DNA of 64,000 nucleotides from Exiguobacterium sp. s146 (GTDB taxonomy: Bacteria > Bacillota > Bacilli > Exiguobacteriales > Exiguobacteriaceae). Below the pieces are notes generated by a model. It was not told where the DNA came from. It saw nothing but the letters and a program-made list of their open reading frames with translations, and did not search any database. Made by a program: the position numbers and the translations under genes. This document shows positions 49,023-57,525 of this stretch, one piece after another. The stretch spans positions 186,001-250,000 of the forward strand of contig NZ_JACSMA010000003.1 of assembly GCF_018618415.1 (NCBI RefSeq), in the 5' to 3' direction. Position 1 is the stretch's first letter; the number at the start of each line of letters is the position of its first letter.

Positions 49023-51644
49023 TTATTTGACGATGACTTGCTTCATCTGGCTGGCGCGGCCTTTCGCGTCTTCGATATGGACCGAGAGACGCTCTCCTTT
49101 TTTGAGCGTGCGTGTCTTCGTGACGAACGATCCTGTAAGTCCCGTCGTCCCTTTTCCGATGACGCGGCGCTTCGCATCGCGCACGATGACCGTCATCCCA
49201 GCGTCGGCGCGACCTGTCACTTGCTTCGCGTTCGCACGCGGCGTCGTGACGACCGGCTGTTTCGGACGGGCTCCTGTTGTGACAAGGAGACGTTCGCTCG
49301 AAACGAGCTTGCCGTTGCTGTAGACGACACGAAGCGTCGTGCCTGCTTTTTGTGCTCCGATGTTCAAGGCGACACGAGCCTGTTTCGATGTTCCTGTCGC
49401 AAGACGTTTCTCACCGTTATACACCGTCACGTTCGTCCCGCTCTGCACGCTAGCGGCAAATACGGTCGAATTGTCACGGACGATTCCTGGCTTGGCATAG
49501 AGACGTAGCATCGAAGCCGCATAATGCACGTTCACTTTGCCGTAGCCACTGATGTAATCATAGTTGAACGGAAGCTCTTCCTCAGACTCATCCATGAAGT
49601 AGCTGAGTCCATCTTCATAGCTCATTCCGCCAATCGAATCGCCACCTGAGAAGGCGACTGGTTGCGCTGTACGATGGAGCAACTGACGTACTTCTTCCAC
49701 TTTGAGTGTCGGACGTGTCGATAACAACAAGCCAACGACGGCCGAGACGTGCGGTGTCGCCATGCTCGTTCCGTCCATATAGACGACGTTACCGTTTGGC
49801 ACGAGACTCGCGACTTTCGTTCCCGGTGCCACGACGTCGACGCCGTATCCGTAGTTCGAGTAATCCGAGACGATGCCGAACGTGTTCGTCGCACCGACCG
49901 AGATCGTGTACTTCGATGAAGCTGGGTATGACAGGCTTGAATCGCCGTCGTTCCCAGTTGCCGCCACGACGACGACACCACGGTCATACGCGTACTTCAA
50001 CATGTAACCGATTGTCCGACTTTCGCTACCGCCGAGGCTCATGTTGATGACTTTGGCACCCGCATCGACCGCATACTTGATGCCGAGCGCGATTTGTTCC
50101 GTGTCTCCCGAACCGCTCGCGTCGAGCACTTTGACCGGGAGAATTGATACGGCCGGCATCATGCCGCGCATCGATGTCCCGTTGTTTTGAATCGCACCGA
50201 TGACACCGGCGACATGTGTTCCGTGACCGTGGTCATCGATAGCACTGCCTTCCCCGTTCGGATCGACAAAGTTCTTCTCGTTCGCGATATCGACGCGTCC
50301 TTTGAAGTCAAGGAGGCGATAATCGACACCCGTATCGAGCACGGCTACTTTGATCGACCGAGCCGGCAAGTTGAGTGCCTCGTAAGCGTCAATGCCGATT
50401 CCAGCATCTTGGAATGGCGCCAATACTGATTTCGAGTTGAGTGACCATTGATAATCGTAGCTCGTGTCGGCCATGAACGCTTGATACGTCTGGACCGGCT
50501 CAATGAACTCGACGTTCGCATCACGCTCGAGCGTCGACTTGGCTGTCGCTTGTGTTTTCGTGCTCGCCGCTTCAACGTCGACGACCGCGAAGTGGTCACC
50601 TGGGCGACCGAGATCGACTTTCTCCGCTGAGACGTTCGACAATGCGTTCATCTTGCCGAGCGATTTGCTCGGTGACGACTTGTATTTGACGATATAACGC
50701 GGCGCATCATCAACTTCGATCGATACGCCGAATTTACCCATCACATCTTGGAGCGGGGTTCCCGCAAGCGTACCCGTTCCAAGCTTAGCTGCTACCTTGT
50801 CGACTTCTGCTTGCAACGCTGTCGGCACGCTCGACGTCACGAGCGTCTGCAACCGTTCGATTGCGGCTTCATCTGCTTGCGTGAGCGTGTATGACTTGCG
50901 ATCAACGAGCGCGTTCATGAGCGGTTGTAACGCCTTCAAATCTTTGTACGCTTGTTGGCGTTTCGCACCGTCTTTCACCATCGCTTTGATCAAGTATGGC
51001 GACGTCCGGTAGTACAAGGCGGCCAAATCATTGCCTGACTCCGATTGCGCCAACACTTCCGTCTGAATGCGACGGATGAGTTTCAACATCGAGTCGCGCT
51101 CCGGTACCGGATTCAAAATTGATTCGACGGCACACATGCCCGCCTCCGTCTCGATGTTTTCATACTTGACCGGCAATTTGACCGGGTTGTAGACGAGCTT
51201 GATGTCTGAAGGTGACACCGTCTCTTCTTCCATCATCGGGAGATACTCCACTTTGATGTAGTACGGGCCTTCCCATGCATACGGGAAACGAATCGTCGCC
51301 GTTTGCTGTCCCTCTTCTTGTGTCGCGCTCGAACGATACTGCTCGAACGTTTCATCTTTCGCGGCCAAATCGGCACTTGGATAGACCGAGATGTTCGCGA
51401 GCTTCGTCGAATCGAACTGAACTTCCATATGCGTCATCGCCGATGGAGTCCCCCGTTCCATTTTGAACCAGTATGTATTCGTGGCGTCTGTCCCGGTTTC
51501 AAACGTGACCTCTACCCCTGGGCTGAGCGTCTTCGCCTCTTGCATCCCCGCTCCAGCGTCCGCACTTGCTTGTGGCGGAATCAATGCCAGTACGAGCATG
51601 AGCACCGTGACGAATGATAAAATTTGTTTCCATGTTGCTTTCAT
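49023..51644 (-). CDS. Secreted subtilisin-family serine protease (S8) with C-terminal Ig-like domains
   Basis: 873-aa exported protease. A signal peptide (about 1-28, ending ASA) is followed by a ~370-residue N-terminal region with a pre-peptidase-like beta domain and an inhibitor-I9-type segment (PRYIVKYKSSPSK). The catalytic triad is Asp in VAVLDTGVDY (near 440), His in DHGHGTHVAGVIGA (near 476) and Ser in GTSMATPHVS (near 628). The last ~170 residues form two Ig-like repeats (VTGRADAGMTVIVRDAKRRV). No sortase signal. It starts with ATG 51644 after TGAGGAGAACAG. It probably acts as an extracellular scavenging protease. Confidence 0.9.
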   Translation of the reverse strand: MKATWKQILSFVTVLMLVLALIPPQASADAGAGMQEAKTLSPGVEVTFETGTDATNTYWFKMERGTPSAMTHMEVQFDSTKLANISVYPSADLAAKDETFEQYRSSATQEEGQQTATIRFPYAWEGPYYIKVEYLPMMEEETVSPSDIKLVYNPVKLPVKYENIETEAGMCAVESILNPVPERDSMLKLIRRIQTEVLAQSESGNDLAALYYRTSPYLIKAMVKDGAKRQQAYKDLKALQPLMNALVDRKSYTLTQADEAAIERLQTLVTSSVPTALQAEVDKVAAKLGTGTLAGTPLQDVMGKFGVSIEVDDAPRYIVKYKSSPSKSLGKMNALSNVSAEKVDLGRPGDHFAVVDVEAASTKTQATAKSTLERDANVEFIEPVQTYQAFMADTSYDYQWSLNSKSVLAPFQDAGIGIDAYEALNLPARSIKVAVLDTGVDYRLLDFKGRVDIANEKNFVDPNGEGSAIDDHGHGTHVAGVIGAIQNNGTSMRGMMPAVSILPVKVLDASGSGDTEQIALGIKYAVDAGAKVINMSLGGSESRTIGYMLKYAYDRGVVVVAATGNDGDSSLSYPASSKYTISVGATNTFGIVSDYSNYGYGVDVVAPGTKVASLVPNGNVVYMDGTSMATPHVSAVVGLLLSTRPTLKVEEVRQLLHRTAQPVAFSGGDSIGGMSYEDGLSYFMDESEEELPFNYDYISGYGKVNVHYAASMLRLYAKPGIVRDNSTVFAASVQSGTNVTVYNGEKRLATGTSKQARVALNIGAQKAGTTLRVVYSNGKLVSSERLLVTTGARPKQPVVTTPRANAKQVTGRADAGMTVIVRDAKRRVIGKGTTGLTGSFVTKTRTLKKGERLSVHIEDAKGRASQMKQVIVK

Positions 51645-51823
51645 CTGTTCTCCTCATTTCTATATGTCCAAAGCTTCAACCGACGGATCCGTCAATTCAT
51701 ATATACGTGACAACGGCTTGAAGGTTCCAACAATTAACTACAAAAAATCACTTAATTTCATTATTTTAGGAAACTCTCGATTTGTCTATCTCTAATATGG
51801 TTTTTTCGAAAAATAATTTAAAA

Positions 51824-51856
51824 AACAGGTTAGAGGAAAATTCCTCCGACCTGCAT
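51824..51856 (-). terminator. Terminator after the SDR gene
   Basis: CAGGT..GAGGAA / TTCCTC..ACCTG, followed on the minus strand by TTTTTTAAA. Confidence 0.65.
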
Positions 51857-51868
51857 GTATTGTATTGA

Positions 51869-52618
51869 TTATTTTGCTGTGACGCCCCCATCGACCGGAA
51901 GCTCGATTCCCGTGATGTGGTTTGCCTCATCCGACGCGAGGAAGAGGACGGCCGTCGCCACTTCTTCAGCCCGACCGAGATTCGGCAACGCGATTTGATT
52001 CAAGAAATGTTGTTTATAGTCCGGATGCTCCATATGCGGCGCACTCATCGGTGTCACGATATAACCCGGATGGACCGAGTTGACCCGGATGTTGTGCTTG
52101 CCGTAATCGACGGCCGCCGCTTTCGTGAGCGACCGGACAGCTCCTTTCGAGGCTGTATAAGCACCAGCACCAGCCATGCCTGTGAGCGCCGAGATGGATG
52201 AGATGTTGACAATCGAACCGCCGCCGTTTTGCTCCATGAGCGGGATCGCATATTGCGTCCCGAGCATGACGCCATCGATATTGATGCGGTATGTTCGCGC
52301 CCAGTCTTCCTCCGTCTGGTCTAAGAATGGCTTCGCGAGCGCGATGCCCGCATTGTTGACGAGCACGTCGAGCTTGCCGCATACGGACTGGACTTCATTA
52401 TAAATGTTTTCCCAATCGTTGCGTGACGTGACGTCGTGTTGAAGCGCGATCGCTTCTCCTCCGTTTGACCGGATCGTTTCTACGACGCGTGTCACCGCTT
52501 CAAGATTGATGTCTGTCGCGACGACGGTCGCCCCTTCTCGAGCGAACAGCTTGGCCGTCTCTTCACCCATGCCACTGCCTGCCCCCGTAATGACCGCTAC
52601 TTTCCCCGTTAACCGCAT
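51869..52618 (-). CDS. Short-chain dehydrogenase/reductase
   Basis: 249-aa classical SDR: MRLTGKVAVITGAGSGMGEE (first 20) holds the TGxxxGxG cofactor motif; NNAGIAL, the catalytic Ser in ISSISALTG and YTASKGAV (YxxxK) follow, and the end NHITGIELPVDGGVTAK is typical. NAD(P)-dependent; the substrate is not known. ATGGAGCTGGGATT precedes ATG 52618. It is divergent from a TetR gene, with a clear operator overlapping its -10 (TATAAT, 52660-52665), so it is likely the TetR-regulated target. Confidence 0.9.
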   Translation of the reverse strand: MRLTGKVAVITGAGSGMGEETAKLFAREGATVVATDINLEAVTRVVETIRSNGGEAIALQHDVTSRNDWENIYNEVQSVCGKLDVLVNNAGIALAKPFLDQTEEDWARTYRINIDGVMLGTQYAIPLMEQNGGGSIVNISSISALTGMAGAGAYTASKGAVRSLTKAAAVDYGKHNIRVNSVHPGYIVTPMSAPHMEHPDYKQHFLNQIALPNLGRAEEVATAVLFLASDEANHITGIELPVDGGVTAK

Positions 52619-52642
52619 AATCCCAGCTCCATTTCTTTAAAT

Positions 52643-52661
52643 ATGATAGTCTAACTATCAT
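52643..52661. promoter_or_regulatory. TetR-type operator between the SDR and regulator genes
   Basis: Perfect inverted repeat ATGATAGT-CTA-ACTATCAT. On the minus strand it abuts a TATAAT -10 for the SDR gene, as expected for repression by the divergent TetR protein. Confidence 0.65.
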
Positions 52662-52740
52662 TATAGTAGTCGATGCACATTCGATTCTCAACGAAACTGC
52701 CTCGACACGGTATAATAACGAGATACAAAGAGGTGATTTC

Positions 52741-53367
52741 ATGAGTAAACGACAACAAAATAGAGAAGAACGTTTGAATCGCATCATCGAGCAAGCCGAG
52801 GTCCTCTTCTTGCAAGACGGATTTGAACGGGTGCAGATGCAGGATATCGCGGACGCGTCCGAGCTCGGGGTCGCGACGCTATTCCGTTACTTTCCGAAAA
52901 AAGACCAATTGATCGTCGCTGCGGCCGTTCGCAATTTGGCACCGACGCTCGATGCGTTCAAAGAACTGACGAACCGACCGGGAGATGCCTACTCGCGACT
53001 CGAGGCGATTCTCGACTATCTGCTCGACCAACAAGTGAAACGGACGAGCCACTCTCGTTTCCGCGAAGCGTTCGAAAGCTACGCCTCGTTCGTCGCAAGC
53101 CCCCTCCCTGGGATTGACGACTATATCGAGTTGCAGCGCGAGATCATGAAGACGCTCGAACCGCTCATCGAGGACGGGAAGACGGACGGCTCGCTGCGGA
53201 GCGACCTTGACGTGAAAGCGACCGTCGTCACCATCATCAACGCGTTCGGGACGTTTGGTAACAATATCATTTTGAAGTCTCACATTAGTTATTTAGAGGA
53301 CGACATCGAGCCCCTCATCCAACAGCGGGTGTTGCGTGAGATGCTCTTGTCGTATGTACGCCCATAA
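52741..53367 (+). CDS. TetR/AcrR family transcriptional regulator
   Basis: 208-aa regulator with the N-terminal helix-turn-helix (NRIIEQAEVLFLQDGFERVQ, then MQDIADASELGVATLFRYFP), including the TLFRYFPKK recognition-helix end typical of TetR. The rest is a ligand-binding helical domain. AAAGAGGTGATTTC precedes ATG 52741. Divergent from the SDR gene and probably its repressor via the 52643-52661 operator. The effector is unknown. Confidence 0.9.
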   Translation: MSKRQQNREERLNRIIEQAEVLFLQDGFERVQMQDIADASELGVATLFRYFPKKDQLIVAAAVRNLAPTLDAFKELTNRPGDAYSRLEAILDYLLDQQVKRTSHSRFREAFESYASFVASPLPGIDDYIELQREIMKTLEPLIEDGKTDGSLRSDLDVKATVVTIINAFGTFGNNIILKSHISYLEDDIEPLIQQRVLREMLLSYVRP

Positions 53368-53368
53368 T

Positions 53369-53396
53369 AAAAGCCCCTTCGCGTGAAGGGGCTTTA
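53369..53396. terminator. Bidirectional terminator after the TetR gene
   Basis: AAAGCCCCTTC-GCGT-GAAGGGGCTTT, perfect stem; convergent with the VOC gene. Confidence 0.85.
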
Positions 53397-53774
53397 TTCG
53401 TGCAGCTCGAGCGGCAGACCGTCCGGGTCGAAGAAGAACGTCATCTTCTCACCCGTGAACGTATCATACCGGATCGGTTCCGATTTTATACCGTGCGTAT
53501 TCAGTTCGGCGACGACCGCTTCGATGTCGTCGACTTTGAAGGCGAGATGGCGGAGCCCGCACGCTTCCGGGAAGCTCAGCCGTTTCGGACTGTCCGGTTT
53601 GATGAACAGCTCGAGCTCGTACGCACCGAGCCGCAGGTCGATCTTGTGGTCGCCTTTGTCCGGACGATGATGCTCGCGGATGACATCGAACCCGAGAATG
53701 TCGATGTAGAACCGCTTCGCCTCGTCATAGTTCGAGGCGATAATCGCCACGTGATGGATGGTATGTAATTGCAT
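53394..53774 (-). CDS. VOC-superfamily protein (glyoxalase I-like), copy 2
   Basis: 126-aa protein similar to the YaeR/GloA2-type VOC proteins: MQLHTIHHVAIIASNYDEAK at the start (first His ligand), FYIDILGFDVIREHHRPDKG, GLRHLAFKVDDIEAVV and FFFDPDGLPLELHE (Glu ligand) at the end. GGGGGATT and the spacing favour the second ATG (53774) of an ATGATG pair. Its mRNA appears to carry a ~110-nt structured leader ending in an intrinsic terminator (53792-53909), so expression may be controlled by attenuation. Confidence 0.82.
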   Translation of the reverse strand: MQLHTIHHVAIIASNYDEAKRFYIDILGFDVIREHHRPDKGDHKIDLRLGAYELELFIKPDSPKRLSFPEACGLRHLAFKVDDIEAVVAELNTHGIKSEPIRYDTFTGEKMTFFFDPDGLPLELHE

Positions 53775-53791
53775 CATAATCCCCCATATAC

Positions 53792-53909
53792 AAAAAAATG
53801 AGCACCTCTCACTAGAGGTGCTCTCGAAAAGTCTACCGCGTCGAACCACGCTCCACAACGTGCTCCCGAAGGAATGTCCGCCGTCTTACATAGACCAGCT
53901 CATCGCATG
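53792..53909 (-). ncRNA. Candidate structured leader RNA or small RNA with intrinsic terminator
   Basis: On the minus strand a SigA promoter (TTGACG at 53939-53944, 17 nt, TATAGT at 53916-53921) faces left. The predicted RNA starts near 53909, contains GGTCTA pairing with TAGACT, a CC(UUCG)GG-type hairpin and a CACG-N8-CGTG hairpin, and ends with GAGCACCTC-N6-GAGGTGCTC and seven T (53792-53823). The VOC ribosome binding site follows within ~15 nt. It matches no riboswitch or small-RNA consensus I know (ykkC, ZTP, THF, fluoride and SRP were considered). Confidence 0.5.
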
Positions 53910-53915
53910 TACTCA

Positions 53916-53944
53916 ACTATAGGCGAATCTTGGCCGTGCGTCAA
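53916..53944 (-). promoter_or_regulatory. SigA promoter driving the leader RNA
   Basis: TTGACG, 17 nt, TATAGT on the minus strand, divergent from the htpG promoter about 20 bp away. Confidence 0.6.
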
Positions 53945-53962
53945 TCTTTTGTTTGAATCGGG

Positions 53963-53990
53963 TTGACATCTTCCTAAAAATTAGGATAAT
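53963..53990 (+). promoter_or_regulatory. SigA promoter of htpG
   Basis: TTGACA (perfect), 16 nt, GATAAT. It ends 8 bp before the CIRCE element, so the operator covers the transcription start. Confidence 0.7.
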
Positions 53991-53998
53991 CAATAGTG

Positions 53999-54025
53999 TT
54001 AGCACTCTTGATATTAGAGTGCCAA
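53999..54025. promoter_or_regulatory. CIRCE element (HrcA operator) of htpG
   Basis: TTAGCACTC-N9-GAGTGCCAA: the left arm is perfect, the right arm differs by one base from GAGTGCTAA, and the spacer is the canonical 9. In B. subtilis CIRCE controls groE and dnaK while htpG is in another class, so the site here is noteworthy. Confidence 0.85.
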
Positions 54026-54052
54026 AATAGAACAAATTAAAGGAGAACGATC

Positions 54053-55921
54053 ATGACAAAGAAACAGTTTCAAGCCGAATCGAAACGAATTTTAGAGTTG
54101 ATGGTCCACTCAATCTATACGCATAAGGACATCTTCCTCCGCGAGCTCATCTCGAATGCGAGTGACGCCATCGACAAGATGTATTACCGGGCCCTGTCGG
54201 ATGAAGCAATCGACTTCAACAAGGACGACTACTTCATTAAAGTCGAGCTCGACAAAGACGCCCGCACGATCACCATCCGCGACACCGGAATCGGGATGAC
54301 GGCCGACGAGCTCGAATCGAACCTCGGGATTATCGCCAAGAGCGGCTCGCTCGCGATGAAGCAGGCGACGAAGATGGAAGAAGACCATAGCCTTATCGGC
54401 CAGTTCGGTGTCGGGTTCTACTCGGCGTTCATGGTCGCTGACCGCGTGACGGTGCGCACCCGCTCAGTCGACAGTGAGCAAGGTTACTTGTGGGAATCGG
54501 AAGGTACGGATGGCTATACGATTGAGCCGACAGACAAGGCCGATATCGGGACCGAGATCACGTTACATCTAAAAGATGACACAGACGACGAGACGTACTC
54601 GACGTTCCTTGAAGAGTACGAGATTCGTTCGCTCATCAAGAAGCATTCGGACTTCATCCGTTACCCGATCAAACTCGACGTGACGAAGCACCGCCAAAAA
54701 GAGGATTCAGACGAGTATGAGGACTATGTCGAAGAAGAGACCGTCAACAGCATGGTACCGATTTGGCGCAAGCGGAAGAGCGAGCTCTCGGACGAGGACT
54801 ATAAGGCGTTCTATCATGAGAAGCGCTACGGCTATGACGAACCGCTCAAGCACCTTCACTTGAACGTCGACGGTTCGATCCGGTATCAGTCGATTCTCTA
54901 CATCCCATCGACGGTCCCGTTCGACTATTACACGAAAGAGTTCGAGAAAGGGCTTGAGCTGTACTCGAACGGCGTTTTGATTATGGAAAAATCACCTGAC
55001 CTGCTCCCGGACTACTTCGGTTTCGTCAAAGGGATGGTCGACTCGGAAGACCTGTCGCTCAACATTTCCCGGGAGATGTTGCAGCAGGACCGTCAGTTGC
55101 GTGTCATCGCCAAGAACGTGAAATCAAAAATCAAAGGCATGCTCGAGAAGATGCTCCAAAACGAGCGCCAAGACTACGAGACATTTTATGAAGCGTTCGG
55201 CCGCCAACTCAAGTTCGGCGTCTACGACCAGTTCGGCGCCGCCAAGGACGAGTTGAAAGACTTGCTCCTGTTCCACTCGTCGAACGAGAAGAAGCTCGTC
55301 ACGCTCAAAGAGTATGTCGCGCGCATGAAAGACGACCAGAAGTACATCTATTATGCGACGGGTGAATCGATTCATCGCATCGACCTCTTGCCACAGGCGG
55401 AACGCTTGAAAGAAGAAGGGTTCGAGATCCTCTACTTCACGGAAGAAATCGACGAGTTCGCCATCAAGATGCTCCAGTCATATGACGACAAGGAGTTCAA
55501 GTCGATCGCGAGCGGTGACCTCGGTCTCGATGATGAGGCGGCCAACTCGCTCAACGAGGACAACAAGGACTTGTTCGCCTTCATGAAACAAGAACTCGGG
55601 GATCGCGTCAAAGAAGTGCGCGCGTCGACACGCCTCAAGTCACATCCGGTCTGCTTGACGGTCGCAGGTGACGTCTCGATCGAGATGGAGAAGATTATGA
55701 ACGCGATGCCGAACGGCGGCGGCATGAAAGCCGAGAAAGTGCTCGAAGTGAACGCCGACCATGCCATCTTCCAGACGCTCCAGCGTGTTTACAAGGAAGA
55801 CGAGGCGAAAGCAAAACAATATACCGATTTGCTCTATCAGCAAGCGCTCCTCATCGAAGGGTTACCGATTGAAGATCCGGTCGCCTATTCGAACGCGGTG
55901 TGTGCGTTGATGGCAGAATGA
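54053..55921 (+). CDS. htpG: Chaperone HtpG (Hsp90)
   Basis: 622-aa ATP-dependent chaperone. The N-terminal ATPase carries [26 protein letters not shown] and [15 protein letters not shown]; the middle domain shows [15 protein letters not shown] and the C-terminal dimerisation domain ends [20 protein letters not shown]. Length is as usual for bacterial HtpG. AAAGGAGAACGATC precedes ATG 54053. Regulated by a SigA promoter and CIRCE. Confidence 0.96.
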   Translation: MTKKQFQAESKRILELMVHSIYTHKDIFLRELISNASDAIDKMYYRALSDEAIDFNKDDYFIKVELDKDARTITIRDTGIGMTADELESNLGIIAKSGSLAMKQATKMEEDHSLIGQFGVGFYSAFMVADRVTVRTRSVDSEQGYLWESEGTDGYTIEPTDKADIGTEITLHLKDDTDDETYSTFLEEYEIRSLIKKHSDFIRYPIKLDVTKHRQKEDSDEYEDYVEEETVNSMVPIWRKRKSELSDEDYKAFYHEKRYGYDEPLKHLHLNVDGSIRYQSILYIPSTVPFDYYTKEFEKGLELYSNGVLIMEKSPDLLPDYFGFVKGMVDSEDLSLNISREMLQQDRQLRVIAKNVKSKIKGMLEKMLQNERQDYETFYEAFGRQLKFGVYDQFGAAKDELKDLLLFHSSNEKKLVTLKEYVARMKDDQKYIYYATGESIHRIDLLPQAERLKEEGFEILYFTEEIDEFAIKMLQSYDDKEFKSIASGDLGLDDEAANSLNEDNKDLFAFMKQELGDRVKEVRASTRLKSHPVCLTVAGDVSIEMEKIMNAMPNGGGMKAEKVLEVNADHAIFQTLQRVYKEDEAKAKQYTDLLYQQALLIEGLPIEDPVAYSNAVCALMAE

Positions 55922-55958
55922 GTGAAAGGCAGAGGGCGACCTCTGTCTTTCACTCATT
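55919..55958 (+). terminator. Terminator after htpG
   Basis: AGTGAAAGGCAGAG / CTCTGTCTTTCACT stem (one wobble), loop GGCGAC, then CATTAAAG. Confidence 0.75.
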
Positions 55959-55970
55959 AAAGTTGATATG

Positions 55971-56018
55971 AAAAAATCTCTAGTCACGATTTTTCCCGTC
56001 GCGACTAGAGATTTTTTA
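55971..56018 (-). terminator. Terminator after the methyltransferase gene
   Basis: AAAAAATCTCTAGTC / GACTAGAGATTTTTT, 15-bp perfect stem with a 17-nt loop; a T-rich tract lies on the minus-strand 3' side. Confidence 0.75.
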
Positions 56019-57350
56019 TTTGAAGTTATTATACGTACCTAACAGCTGCATCTGAATCGCTTCCTGCAAAATACCTTTATCATCCTCTTGCTCATGAACC
56101 TCTGCGATTCGATGGCTCATCCGCTCAATCAATCCGACGACGAGGGCATTCCCCATCGTGAAGTAACGTTTGCGGTCCGTCATCGTACCCGTCCATCCGT
56201 AAGGGAATCCGTTTAGTCCCTCGCACTCTTCGGGACGAAGATAACGGAGTCGTTTCGTCTGTGGATCTTCGATGACATGGCTCGAGCGGTTGCACGTGCC
56301 TTCGCTCGTCAACATCGTACGGCCTGGAAGGTCAAGCGAGTCCGGATACGACATACCACCCTCTGCGTACACATACACGTGACCACTTGCCGAGGTCCGC
56401 TCGATTTTCTTCGGCCCTTTCAAGTAAGCCAACTCTTCCTGCTCGTTTCGACCTGACTTTTTAATCGTCTCGGTGTCCAAATAATACTGCTCTGGTGCAG
56501 GGCCGAACTGCTCATAGACTTCTTGGACCACTTCACCGAGCGTCTTCGGCACTTCTCGTTTCGGTAATGTTTCAATCGTTGTCACCTTGTCGCCCGACAT
56601 GATTCCCGCATTGCGGTATGTGGCTGAGAACGTATCGGAAATCTCAACGATGTCTTTCGGCAGTTCGAACTGTGAGCCTGGATGTTTCTCGCTCGTTAGT
56701 TCATGGACAGGGAATGCCGGTGCGAAGAATCCTGACTCGAGCAACCACTCCTCAGGGTTTGCCTGTTGAGCACGTGCCGAATGATTCAGGTCGGTGCGGG
56801 TCGCGAAGATGAAGATGCGACGACGGCGTTGCGCGAACCCATAGTCAGCCGCATTGATGACACGCCATTCGACCGTATAGCCTTGGTCGGCGAACGCACG
56901 TAACATGACACTGAAGTCACGTCCCCGTTGTTTGGCAGGCGATTTCATGAGTCGATCAACGTTCTCAAGCAACACGTAAGGCGGTTTCTCCTGCTCGATG
57001 ATGTTCATGATTTCCCAGAACAAGACGCCCTTCTTCCCTTGGATCCCTTGCTCGTTTTTGAGGCTGCGTGAGACGCTATAGTCCTGGCAAGGGAAACCAC
57101 CGACCAACAAGTGGTGCGGGCCCGCCTCCATCCACGAGAGGGCGATGTCTTCATTCGAATGTATCCCGCGGTCTTTGAACCGTTCGGCGTAGCAATCGAA
57201 GGCCGGTTGACTCTTCGTCGCCGGTTCCCATTGATTGCCCCAAACTACATCGAATTTGTCCGATGTAGGCTCGGCATTCACGTCTTTAATTCCTTCAAGT
57301 GCGATGCGGAAACCTCCTACACCAGCAAATAACTCAACTACTTTAATCAA
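56016..57350 (-). CDS. DNA (cytosine-5) methyltransferase
   Basis: 444-aa C5 methyltransferase, modification enzyme of the neighbouring restriction system. Motif I is VELFAGVGGFR, motif IV VGGFPCQDYSVS with the catalytic Cys, motif VI PPYVLLENVDRLM, motif VIII AQRRRRIFIFATR; the C-terminal GYFTMGNALVV-like RYFTMGNALVVGL holds motif X. Target recognition cannot be read, but pairing with a Sau3AI-type nuclease predicts GATC. The TTG at 57350 fits AAAGGGTG better than the GTG at 57359 and starts MIKVVELFAG. Its base composition is like the host, unlike the adjacent nuclease. Confidence 0.88.
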   Translation of the reverse strand: MIKVVELFAGVGGFRIALEGIKDVNAEPTSDKFDVVWGNQWEPATKSQPAFDCYAERFKDRGIHSNEDIALSWMEAGPHHLLVGGFPCQDYSVSRSLKNEQGIQGKKGVLFWEIMNIIEQEKPPYVLLENVDRLMKSPAKQRGRDFSVMLRAFADQGYTVEWRVINAADYGFAQRRRRIFIFATRTDLNHSARAQQANPEEWLLESGFFAPAFPVHELTSEKHPGSQFELPKDIVEISDTFSATYRNAGIMSGDKVTTIETLPKREVPKTLGEVVQEVYEQFGPAPEQYYLDTETIKKSGRNEQEELAYLKGPKKIERTSASGHVYVYAEGGMSYPDSLDLPGRTMLTSEGTCNRSSHVIEDPQTKRLRYLRPEECEGLNGFPYGWTGTMTDRKRYFTMGNALVVGLIERMSHRIAEVHEQEDDKGILQEAIQMQLLGTYNNFK

Positions 57351-57413
57351 TGGGAACACCCTTTCGCATTTTCTATCTTAAATTTAATTCATTTACAGTA
57401 TTTTCTCAATGAA

Positions 57414-57496
57414 AACAGTTTACCACCTATATAAAAAAGGATCAAGCCCTGGTTAATTAATTCTCGAAAATCACTTTTGATCTATAGTAAACTGTT
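57414..57496. repeat. Inverted repeat pair in the methyltransferase-nuclease intergenic region
   Basis: AACAGTTTAC (57414-57423) and its exact complement GTAAACTGTT (57487-57496), 63 bp apart, lie between the divergent starts (57350 and 57526). They are placed like two copies of an operator for the divergent promoters. No controller-protein gene is seen nearby. Confidence 0.4.
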
Positions 57497-57525
57497 AATC
57501 ATAACCATTAAATGGAGGGATATTG

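Noticed and set aside
53775-53858. N-terminal extension of the VOC protein to 53858
   Set aside because: The extension would translate through the terminator hairpin and T run, while a good ribosome binding site exists at ATG 53774.
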